Below are positions 50,172 through 57,628 of a stretch of 64,000 bases of DNA, piece by piece (the stretch's first letter is position 1; every line of letters starts with the position of its first letter). Origin of the DNA: UBA1046 sp964624395 (GTDB lineage: Bacteria > Bacillota > Clostridia > Saccharofermentanales > DTU023); the NCBI GenBank assembly GCA_964624395.1, contig CAZUWY010000001.1, positions 10,971 through 74,970 of the forward strand, in the 5' to 3' direction. Under the pieces are notes generated by a model, which saw only the letters and a program-made list of their open reading frames with translations, did not search any database and was not told the DNA's origin. A program made the position numbers and the translations under genes.

Positions 50172-51326
50172 ATGGAAAGAAAAAAACTGCTGACAATCTT
50201 TACTGTTTTACTGGTCCTTGCCCTTGTGACAGCTTGCGGCACAGGAGGCGGCACTGACAAAAAGACTAAGCTGTATATTTACAATTGGGGCGAATATATG
50301 TCGCGTGAGTCTGAAACAGTGGATTTTTACGGCACGGACTATGAGTTGACTGATGTAATCCGCGATTTCGAACTTGCCTATCCTGAGTACCAGGTGGAAT
50401 ACCGAACCTTTGATGACAATGAAATGATGTACGCCCAGCTGGCGACAGTGACCTATGATCTGATCGTGCCCAGTGACTATATGGTCGACCGTCTGATGAG
50501 GGAGGAAAAGCTTCAAGCCCTCGATTTTACCAGCTTGCCCAATGTCACAAAATATCTGGACAATTCTCTCAAGCAAATAGAATGGACAGACAATGCCGCA
50601 GGCACAGAAAATCTGTTTAAATACGCTGTGCCCTATCTATATTGCACAGTCGGTCTCATGTACAATCAGGATCTGGTGGCCAGACCCGCCTCCAATGACC
50701 CTGAAGATGTCTGGGCGCCCCTGTTTGACCCGGCCAATAAAAACCGCGTCGGCATGTATTCTTCAATGAGGGAATCTATCGGCATGGCCTTAAATTATCT
50801 GGGCTACAGCCTAAACAGTCTGGCAGCGGATGAACTGGAAGAGGCTTTGGATCTTTTGATCAGGCAAAGGCAGCAAGTTGCTCCTATCCTAGGCATAGAC
50901 GAGCTGAAAGATAAATTTGTCAGCGGCGAGCTGGCTTGCGGGATTGCCTGGTCCGGAGATCATGTGGTAGTCCAGCAAAGGCTTAATGAAGCAGGGCTTG
51001 AGCCAGATAAGATTCAGTATATTTTGCCCCGGGGGTCAAATATCTCGGTCGATATGATGGCCATACCTGCCGATGCTAAAAATGTCCAAGGCGCACACGA
51101 TTTCATCAATTTCATGTACGAGACTGAAATAGCGGTCAAGAATGCTGTCTATGTAGGCTATTCCAGCCCCCATCTTGGGGCAGTCGAAAAACTGCCGGCA
51201 GCAGTAACCAAAAACAAGAGCTATTATCCTGATTTAGATCTGATTAAAACCCTTGAACCCTATTTTTCCAGTCTCGAAATTGACAAAAGCTATGACGACC
51301 TGTGGCTTCGCTATCTGGTTAACTAG
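50172..51326 (+). CDS. potD: Spermidine/putrescine-binding lipoprotein
   Basis: A 384-residue solute-binding lipoprotein; the signal ends LVTAC (Cys at residue 19). The mature part opens KLYIYNWGEYMS, the PotD hallmark; YDLIVPSDYMVDRLM and the ligand-pocket residues in CGIAWSGDHVVV follow. The start at 50172 is 12 nt after GGAGG (50155-50159). A longer in-frame reading from 50016 lies inside potC and encodes nothing family-like. Last gene of the uptake operon. Confidence 0.93.
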   Translation: MERKKLLTIFTVLLVLALVTACGTGGGTDKKTKLYIYNWGEYMSRESETVDFYGTDYELTDVIRDFELAYPEYQVEYRTFDDNEMMYAQLATVTYDLIVPSDYMVDRLMREEKLQALDFTSLPNVTKYLDNSLKQIEWTDNAAGTENLFKYAVPYLYCTVGLMYNQDLVARPASNDPEDVWAPLFDPANKNRVGMYSSMRESIGMALNYLGYSLNSLAADELEEALDLLIRQRQQVAPILGIDELKDKFVSGELACGIAWSGDHVVVQQRLNEAGLEPDKIQYILPRGSNISVDMMAIPADAKNVQGAHDFINFMYETEIAVKNAVYVGYSSPHLGAVEKLPAAVTKNKSYYPDLDLIKTLEPYFSSLEIDKSYDDLWLRYLVN

Positions 51327-51477
51327 AAGAATTGCTTAGTTATCTTCTGACTGAATAAAACGGATCGAATTGCCAAGTTTTTTTGCCTAGCGCCTTGCTT
51401 ATTGCTATTATTTGAACAATAGTAATCTGCTTTTGTAAGCAAATTAAATTGTTTAAGGTAAAAAAGGGAGGAGAATT

Positions 51478-52062
51478 ATGTCATTAAAGGGAACTGAAAC
51501 TGCAAAAAATCTGATGATTTCCTTTGCCGGTGAGGCACAGGCTACTTTCCGCTACAATGTGGCCGCCAAGCAGGCAAAAAACGAGGGTTATGTTCAGATT
51601 AGAGATATTTTTGAAGAGACGGCACGCAATGAGGTCGAACATGGCAAACGCTTTTATAAATTCCTGCGTGAGGATTTCGAGCCGCATGAAGCCATCAATG
51701 TCGATTGGGACTATCCCGTGACCTATGCCGACACTGTGGCCAATTTGCAAAGTGCAGCTGACGGTGAGCATGAAGAGGCCCATAAAATGTACCCGGAGTT
51801 TGCAGATATAGCTGAAAAGGAAGGCTTCCCGGAAATCGCCTATGTCTGGCGCGAAATTGCCGAAGTGGAAGAAGCACATGAGCTGCGCTTTAGAAAGCTG
51901 TTGGACAATATTAAAAACAACCGTGTCTTTGAGCGCGAAGAAGAGGTCTTGTGGAAATGCAATAACTGCGGTTATATCCATCAGGGCAAAACCGCTCCCG
52001 AGGAATGTCCGGCCTGCGCCCATAAGCAAGAGTATTTCGAGCTTTTTGTCGAAACTTATTAA
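51478..52062 (+). CDS. rbr: Rubrerythrin
   Basis: A 194-residue non-haem iron protein that reduces hydrogen peroxide in anaerobes. The ferritin-like four-helix domain has the di-iron Glu/His residues in GEAQATFRYN, ETARNEVEHGKRF and EIAEVEEAHELRF. The C-terminal rubredoxin-like domain is WKCNNCGYIHQG and CPACAHKQEYF (two CxxC pairs binding iron). Start at 51478 follows AAAGGGAGGAG. It stands alone between the pot operon and a bidirectional terminator. Confidence 0.96.
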   Translation: MSLKGTETAKNLMISFAGEAQATFRYNVAAKQAKNEGYVQIRDIFEETARNEVEHGKRFYKFLREDFEPHEAINVDWDYPVTYADTVANLQSAADGEHEEAHKMYPEFADIAEKEGFPEIAYVWREIAEVEEAHELRFRKLLDNIKNNRVFEREEEVLWKCNNCGYIHQGKTAPEECPACAHKQEYFELFVETY

Positions 52063-52111
52063 TTAGCCATCTTACCTGGCCCAGCCAGAAAAGGCCAAAA
52101 CCAGAGAAGAT

Positions 52112-52152
52112 AAAAAAGGGGCTGTCCCAAAAAGAGACGGCCTCTTTTTTTC
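52112..52152. terminator. Bidirectional terminator between rubrerythrin and speE
   Basis: GGGGCTGTCCC (52118-52128) pairs with GAGACGGCCTC (52134-52144) with wobble pairs and one mismatch; T tract at 52145-52152 and A tract at 52112-52117. It ends both convergent transcripts. Confidence 0.9.
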
Positions 52153-52191
52153 GTAAAAATAGAAAGACAGCTCCCTATATTTCTTCTTTAT

Positions 52192-53043
52192 TTATTCTTG
52201 CAAGAGATCTTTGACATAATTGGGCAGTTGAAAGCAGCCTTTATGCAAATCAGTATTATAGTAGCGGGTGGCAATCCCTCTTTTATTCCAGCGCTCAGCC
52301 TCCAGATCAATAATTGGATCATAGCGCTTGGAGGCAAAGCCAAAGAGCCAGTGCCCTGATGGATAAGAGGGCAGATGAGCCTGGTATACCCTGACCAGAG
52401 GGAAATTCAATTTTAACTTTTCATTAATCAGGCAGGCCTCAGCGGCATCTGCCTCGTAATAGGGGCTCTCATGTTGATTAACCAGTATGCCGTCAGCTCT
52501 CAGAGCCTGGTAGCAATTACCGTAGAACTCCCTGGTAAACAGACTCTCGCCCGGACCGAACGGATCAGTTGAATCAATAATAATCAAATCGTACTTATCC
52601 TCAGCATGGCGAACAAATCTCAGGCCATCGTCATAATGCAGATTTAATCTGGCATCGTCAAAAGCTGAAGCTATCTTGGGCAGATATTGGCGGCTCTTGC
52701 TGACCACCTCCCGGTCTATTTCCACCATATCGATATTTTCAATTTCCGGATAACGGCACAACTCTCTCAGTGTGCCGCCGTCCCCGCCACCGATTATCAG
52801 GGCGGATTTTACTTCCTTGTGCACAGCCATCGGTACATGTGTGATCATCTCATGGTAGATGAATTCATCCTTCTCGGTCAGCATAATATAGCCATCAAGA
52901 ACTAGAATTTTGCCAAATGTGGCTGTTTCATAAATCTCCAGATTTTGAAATTCAGTCTGCATAGCACACAGTTCGCGGACAATCCTCATGCACATTTTGG
53001 CATCTTCGCTGTGGTATTCAGTAAACCAAAGTTCCTTGGCCAT
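52192..53043 (-). CDS. speE: Spermidine synthase
   Basis: A 283-residue aminopropyltransferase making spermidine from putrescine and decarboxylated SAM. It has LWFTEYHSEDAKMCMRI at the start, the SAM-binding IIGGGDGGTLRELCRYP, and the catalytic Asp segment DLIIIDSTDPFGPGESLFT. Length and motifs are normal for the bacterial enzyme. It lies 23 bp after speA, last in the speD-speA-speE operon. Confidence 0.96.
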   Translation of the reverse strand: MAKELWFTEYHSEDAKMCMRIVRELCAMQTEFQNLEIYETATFGKILVLDGYIMLTEKDEFIYHEMITHVPMAVHKEVKSALIIGGGDGGTLRELCRYPEIENIDMVEIDREVVSKSRQYLPKIASAFDDARLNLHYDDGLRFVRHAEDKYDLIIIDSTDPFGPGESLFTREFYGNCYQALRADGILVNQHESPYYEADAAEACLINEKLKLNFPLVRVYQAHLPSYPSGHWLFGFASKRYDPIIDLEAERWNKRGIATRYYNTDLHKGCFQLPNYVKDLLQE

Positions 53044-53066
53044 TTAGATTACTCCTTTTTTAATAA

Positions 53067-54626
53067 TTACCTGACAACATGCACCTTGGAAACCTTGGGG
53101 TCCTCGGTACCGGTCAAAAGGCTTCCCTTGGCTCTGGCATATTCGATATATTCAATAACATCTTTGGTCACACGCTCTCCGGGAGCTAAAATAGGTATTC
53201 CCGGCGGGTAGCACATAATGGATTCAGCTGCAATTCTCCCTTCGGCTTCGAGAATAGGGATCTGGTCTGTCTTGGCATAAAAGGCTTCTGTAGGCATCAT
53301 CTCAACAATCGGCTCGATATATTCGTTGGCCAGCAGACCGAAGGGCTCCTTGCCGTGCAATCTTTTAATCTCAGATAAGGCCGAGATAAGTCTTTCGATG
53401 TCAATCGGACGGTCCCCCACTGAGATGATCGCCAGAAAATTACTGAGATCACCAAATTCCACTAAAATGCCATATTCATCCCTGAGCAGATCGTGGACTT
53501 CTATCCCGGCCAGGCCCATCGATCTTGTATGGACAGAAAGCTTGGTCAGATCGAATTCATAGAAAGCATCACCGTCAGCTTTCTCGCTGCTGAAAGCATC
53601 GTAGCCGTGCAGGAGATTAATTTCATTTCTGGCATAGGAGGCCAGCGAAATGACACGATTATAGATCTCCTCTCCCTGCAAGGCCAGCAGTCTTCTGGTC
53701 AGATCAAGCGACACCATCAGCAGATAAGAGCCGCTTGTTGTCAAAGTCAGATTGACAATTTGCCTGATATAGCCCACTTCCTGCAAAAGTCTCTCCCCGA
53801 TCAAAAGCAGGGAACTTTGAGTCAGAGAGCCGCCCGTCTTATGCATGGAGACAGCAGCCATATCTGCGCCGGCCTCCATGGCTGACGCTGGCAAGGCCTG
53901 ATTAAAGTGAAAATGGGTGCCATGGGCCTCGTCAACCAGCACTCTCATGCCCGCCTGATGAGCAAGGCGGCTGATCTCTTTAAGATTTGAGCAGATGCCG
54001 TAATAGGTGGGGTGGTTGACCAAAACAGCCTTGGCAGTCGGGTTCTCCTTGATGGCTTTTTCTACATCCTGCGTCGACATGCCCAGAGGGATGCCCAGCT
54101 GGGCCTGGACGCCGGGGTTGACATAGACCGGTTTAGCTCTGGCTAAAATAAGGGCATTGATCACGCTGCGATGAACATTGCGGGGCAAAATCAATTTATC
54201 GCCTGGTTCCAGAGTTGACATAATCATCGCTTGAACCGCGCTGGTGGAGCCATTGACCATAAAAAATGCATCAGCAGAGCCAAAGGCCTTAGCTGCCAAT
54301 ATTTCAGATTCGCGAATAAATGAAGTGGGATGAACCAGATTGTCCACCAGTTTCATTGATCCCACATCAACAGATAGGCAATCCTTGCCCAAAAACTCTC
54401 TTAGATCCGGATTGCCCTTACCCTGCTTGTGCCCGGGCACATCAAAGGGGACTATTCTTCTTTGCCTATAGGCCTGTAAAGCCTCAAAAAGGGGGGCCTT
54501 GGCCTGTTCATTGCCCGGATAAAGCTCACAGTATCTGCTCAGCAATGATTCCTGCCTGCCAATTCTGGCAAAAAAGCGATGGATATTTTCCGAAGATAAT
54601 TCAAAGTCATTGTTTGTCTTAGTCAT
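53067..54626 (-). CDS. speA: Orn/Lys/Arg decarboxylase, probable arginine decarboxylase
   Basis: A 519-residue fold-type-I PLP decarboxylase of the Bacillus SpeA kind. Key sites: FDVPGHKQGKGNP near residue 60, FMVNGSTSAVQAMIMS, VDEAHGTHFHF, and the PLP-binding Lys in SMHKTGGSLTQSS. The C-terminal domain ends ESIMCYPPGIPILAPGERV. Family members act on arginine, lysine or ornithine. With aguA, speD and speE nearby, arginine to agmatine is the sensible reading: agmatine is then the substrate of the deiminase operon. It overlaps speD by eight bases. Confidence 0.88.
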   Translation of the reverse strand: MTKTNNDFELSSENIHRFFARIGRQESLLSRYCELYPGNEQAKAPLFEALQAYRQRRIVPFDVPGHKQGKGNPDLREFLGKDCLSVDVGSMKLVDNLVHPTSFIRESEILAAKAFGSADAFFMVNGSTSAVQAMIMSTLEPGDKLILPRNVHRSVINALILARAKPVYVNPGVQAQLGIPLGMSTQDVEKAIKENPTAKAVLVNHPTYYGICSNLKEISRLAHQAGMRVLVDEAHGTHFHFNQALPASAMEAGADMAAVSMHKTGGSLTQSSLLLIGERLLQEVGYIRQIVNLTLTTSGSYLLMVSLDLTRRLLALQGEEIYNRVISLASYARNEINLLHGYDAFSSEKADGDAFYEFDLTKLSVHTRSMGLAGIEVHDLLRDEYGILVEFGDLSNFLAIISVGDRPIDIERLISALSEIKRLHGKEPFGLLANEYIEPIVEMMPTEAFYAKTDQIPILEAEGRIAAESIMCYPPGIPILAPGERVTKDVIEYIEYARAKGSLLTGTEDPKVSKVHVVR

Positions 54627-55452
54627 AGATATTCATCCCGCTAAATATTTCAATCATTTCCTTTTTCAGGGCCTTGTAAATCTCCTGCTTTCTCTCAGGC
54701 GAAAGCTCATTTTCATCTTCATTAAAGAGATAGTTTTGCAGCTCGATCTCCTTGATCATCATACGGCTATGAAAGATATTGGCCTGGTATATATTGATAT
54801 CCATGGCCTCATAGCGCTGCAAAGTTTCATCCGAGATATAATTTTGAATTGAATTTATCGGATGATCTAAAAAATGCTTTTGTCCTGCAGTATCTCTGGT
54901 AAAGCCCCGTACACGATAATCAATGCTGATAATATCTGAATCAAAACTGGCAATCAGATAGTCCAGAATATTGAGAGGAGATACCGTGCCGCAGGTGGCG
55001 ACATCAATATCTACACGGAAAGTGGATATTGCCTTTTCTGGATGTGATTCGGGGAAAGTGTGGACAGTGACATGGCTTTTGTCCAGATGGGCGTGTAAGG
55101 TTTCGGGCAGGAGGGTATTATCTTTGCTTATCTTTTTAATTTCTTCCAGCTGGCCCATATTGCAGCTGATGTCGACAATGTCTTCTTCAACAGGCTGCTC
55201 AGCAATCAGTATATTGACCGAGGCCCCCTGGGGTTCATAATCCTGCCTGGAGATGTTGAGTATATGGGCGCCGATCATTTCTGTTATATGCACTATTATT
55301 GCTGTAAGCCGTTCAGAATTATACTGCTCATCAATATAGGCAATATAATCTTCCTTGTCCTTTTTTGTTTCGGCATAGCAGATGTCGTAAATATTGAAGC
55401 TCAATGTTTTGGTCAGATTATTAAAACCATATAATGCCAGTTTTTCTTTCAA
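54619..55452 (-). CDS. speD: S-adenosylmethionine decarboxylase proenzyme (E. coli type)
   Basis: A 277-residue pyruvoyl enzyme, long bacterial class. Self-cleavage makes the pyruvoyl group from Ser126 in HLDKSHVTVHTFPESHPE, matching the Lys-Ser site of the E. coli enzyme. DIDVATCGTVSPLNILDYL and RVRGFTRDTAGQKHFLDHPINSIQNY are strongly conserved. The start is TTG at 55452 with GGGGGG ahead; no ATG fits. First gene of the speD-speA-speE operon. Confidence 0.95.
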   Translation of the reverse strand: MKEKLALYGFNNLTKTLSFNIYDICYAETKKDKEDYIAYIDEQYNSERLTAIIVHITEMIGAHILNISRQDYEPQGASVNILIAEQPVEEDIVDISCNMGQLEEIKKISKDNTLLPETLHAHLDKSHVTVHTFPESHPEKAISTFRVDIDVATCGTVSPLNILDYLIASFDSDIISIDYRVRGFTRDTAGQKHFLDHPINSIQNYISDETLQRYEAMDINIYQANIFHSRMMIKEIELQNYLFNEDENELSPERKQEIYKALKKEMIEIFSGMNIYD

Positions 55453-55684
55453 TTATTCACCCCCCTGTTAAAACCACCCCGTATCAAAATTCATGCTTTC
55501 TATAATCCAGTACAATAATTCAAGTGAGAAAATTGTATCATATAATGCAGGCAAGAGAGAGTATTTCCCAAATATTCTCTCGCCAGACAGCTGCAATGAC
55601 TGCTTATTGAGATTAGGTTTAATATGGGATAATAAAGTTAGAAAGAAGATGAGAAAGATCTTTTTCTGGCAAGGAGGAATTAAT

Positions 55685-56769
55685 ATGGTCAGCTATCTTA
55701 AAAACAATCCTTCACTTGCAGGCCTTGCCCGCATCCTGCCTGNNNNNNNNNNNNNNNNNNNNNNNNNNNNNNNNNNNNNNNNNNNNNNNNNNNNNNNNNN
55801 NNNNNNNNNNNNNNNNNNNNNNNNNNNNNNNNNNNNNNNNNNGTCAGCTATCTTAAAAACAATCCTTCACTTGCAGGCCTTGCCCGCATCCTGCCTGAGA
55901 TAGTATTTACCAGCCGTGAGAGAGATAATCTGCACCTGCTGCTGATTCAGCCCTGGAGGCTGACAAATGAGGCCGGGGAGAAGATTTTTTATCCGACAGT
56001 TGTTTTTGTGCAAGGGAGCGGCTGGACCAGCCCCAATCTTTTTGTAAACCTGCCCCAGATCTCTCAGCTGGCCCGCCAGGGTTATATTGTGGCCAGCATA
56101 AGTCATCGCAGTGCGCTTGATGGCCACCGGGCACCGGCCTTTTTACAAGATGTTAAAACTGCAGTCCGCTTTCTCAGAGCCAAGGCAGATTTCTACCATA
56201 TCGATCCTGAGCGAATCGGGATCTGGGGTACCTCCTCAGGAGGAAATGCGGCACTTCTCACCGCTATGACCCCTGATGATCCCCGCTACAGGACTGATGA
56301 GTGGGAAGATTATTCAGACGAGGTGAAATTTGCCATCGACTGCTTTGGACCCACCGATATAGCGGAATTGATAGAAAATATCCAAGAAGAGCTGGAAAAC
56401 AGCAGGCAAAATCTGGCCCGCTTAGCTTTTGGCAAAAGAACACTTGCAGAGGAAGAACAAAGAATTCTAAGAATCGGGATAGAGAGCTTTTTGGGCCAGC
56501 CGGACGGCAGCCTTGATCTTGCTTTAGCCCGCGCAATCAGCCCCCTGCACATTCTTGAGAAGGGTAAATCTTATCCGCCCTTTCTTATTTTGCACGGCAG
56601 CAAAGACAGTTTAGTTGCCTATGAGCAGTCCTTTGCCTTTTATCAAAAACTCGTAGATCTAGGAGCTGATGCCCAGATGGTCTCTGTTGAGGGAGGAGTT
56701 CATGAAGATAATTTCTGGAGCCAAAAACTTCTTGATCTCATCTGGGCTTTTATTGCAGGCAATATTTGA
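55685..56769 (+). CDS. Alpha/beta-hydrolase (esterase/lipase-like), interrupted by an assembly gap
   Basis: An alpha/beta-hydrolase of the acetylesterase/BD-FAE type. The true ATG is at 55685 behind AAGGAGGAATTAAT; 100 Ns (55743-55842) then interrupt it, and the 55 bases before the gap are repeated exactly after it. Removing the gap and one copy gives a continuous ~310-residue protein. The nucleophile Ser lies in GTSSGGNAALL, the acid in LHGSKDS, and the His in GGVHEDNFW; VVFVQGSGW forms the oxyanion region. No signal peptide, so cytoplasmic. The natural substrate is unknown. A strong terminator follows. Confidence 0.87.
55688..55897. other. 100-N gap flanked by an exact 55-bp direct repeat (contig overlap)
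   Basis: 55688-55742 and 55843-55897 are identical and lie either side of exactly 100 N. This is what a scaffolder leaves when two overlapping contig ends are not merged. The most likely genome sequence has only one copy and no gap. Confidence 0.93.
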
Positions 56770-56783
56770 TCAAAAAACTCAGG

Positions 56784-56821
56784 CCAAAACCGAAGCCCGC
56801 CAGAGCGGGCTTTGGTTTTGG
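56784..56821 (+). terminator. Intrinsic terminator after the hydrolase gene
   Basis: A 17-bp stem with one mismatch: CCAAAACC-g-AAGCCCGC (56784-56800) against GCGGGCTT-t-GGTTTTGG (56805-56821), loop CAGA. The stem's own T-rich side serves as tract. Confidence 0.8.
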
Positions 56822-56841
56822 ATCCGATTTAAATCTCAATC

Positions 56842-56916
56842 TGGTGTCCCAGGCAGGAATCGAACCCGCATCAGCAGCTCCGGAAACTGCTGCCATATCC
56901 ATTAGGCCACTGGGAC
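56842..56916 (-). tRNA. tRNA-Arg (anticodon CCG)
   Basis: On the minus strand: acceptor GTCCCAG pairs with CTGGGAC, a short D arm with GCC/GGC, anticodon stem GCAGT/GCTGC with loop TTCCGGA (anticodon CCG, reading CGG), T arm with GGTTCGATTCC, discriminator A and an encoded CCA. 75 nt, one gene, no neighbour tRNAs. Confidence 0.93.
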
Positions 56917-57025
56917 AAAAGCCAATTTATTTTATGCCAAGCTGATCTTATTTGCAATCACTGCCGGCGGGCAAAGACAAAAGAGAGCCCGTGAAGGGAA
57001 TGCTTTTCAGCGCAAAGGCAGCTAG

Positions 57026-57403
57026 TTAGACTGCAATGATTGCATCAACTTCGATCTTTACACCTTTGGGCAGTGCGGATACTTCGACACAGCACCTGGC
57101 TGGCGGATCTTTTGCAAAATAAGCGGCATAGGCCTGATTGACTTCATCAAAATCATTGAGATCGGTCAGAAAGATTGTCAATTTAAGGGCACGGCTTAAA
57201 TCGCTTCCCGCAGCCTTGGCCACGGCCTGCAGATTATCCATAATTATTCTGGTCTGTTCAGCCATGCTGCCGGTGCACAATGCTCCTTTGGCAAGATCGA
57301 AGGGGAGTTGGCCTGATAGAAAAACTAAATCGTTATACCTTACAGCCTGTGAATATGCGCCGACAGCAGCCGGTGCTTTGTCAGTAGAAATAATCTCTCT
57401 CAT
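57026..57403 (-). CDS. ridA: RidA family reactive intermediate/imine deaminase
   Basis: A 125-residue RidA/YjgF/UK114 protein. It hydrolyses reactive enamine/imine intermediates from PLP enzymes such as threonine dehydratase. Characteristic: the N-terminal PAAVGAYSQAV, VFLSGQLPFD, and the substrate-binding Arg in ARCCVEVSALPKGVKIEVDAIIAV with the Glu twelve residues later. Length is normal. A lone gene divergent from the flavoprotein at 57629. Confidence 0.95.
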   Translation of the reverse strand: MREIISTDKAPAAVGAYSQAVRYNDLVFLSGQLPFDLAKGALCTGSMAEQTRIIMDNLQAVAKAAGSDLSRALKLTIFLTDLNDFDEVNQAYAAYFAKDPPARCCVEVSALPKGVKIEVDAIIAV

Positions 57404-57516
57404 GATAAGCTCCTTTGGATCAAATATGGCTCAATTATAAAGCATTGCCCAAATGTATGCAGAGCAAAGTTTAACCAGCTTGGAAAAAGCCAGCTGCCTA
57501 TATTTGCCGCAGCGAT

Positions 57517-57546
57517 ATTAGATTTGGTGCCGCGGCCTAATCTAAT
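57517..57546. promoter_or_regulatory. Inverted repeat ATTAGATT-N14-AATCTAAT upstream of the flavoprotein
   Basis: Perfect 8-bp arms (57517-57524 and 57539-57546) with GG/CC pairing inside the spacer. It lies just ahead of a candidate -35 box, a usual spot for an activator site. Confidence 0.4.
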
Positions 57547-57563
57547 CGTAAAGTTAATGTAAC

Positions 57564-57591
57564 TTGGGACAGGCGCATCTTTAGGTAGAAT
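57564..57591 (+). promoter_or_regulatory. Candidate promoter of the flavoprotein gene
   Basis: TTGGGA (57564-57569) and TAGAAT (57586-57591) with a 16-bp spacer, placing transcription start near 57598, about 30 nt before the preferred ATG. Confidence 0.4.
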
Positions 57592-57628
57592 AATAGTGGA
57601 TCTTTATTTAATAAAGCGGGGGCATTGC

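Noticed and set aside
51401..51430. PerR-like operator before rubrerythrin (CTATT...AATAG)
   Set aside because: Only 5-bp arms and poor match to a PerR box; too weak to call.
55688..55897. Genuine direct repeat or small mobile element in the hydrolase gene
   Set aside because: The copies are identical and separated by exactly 100 N, the mark of a scaffolding artefact.
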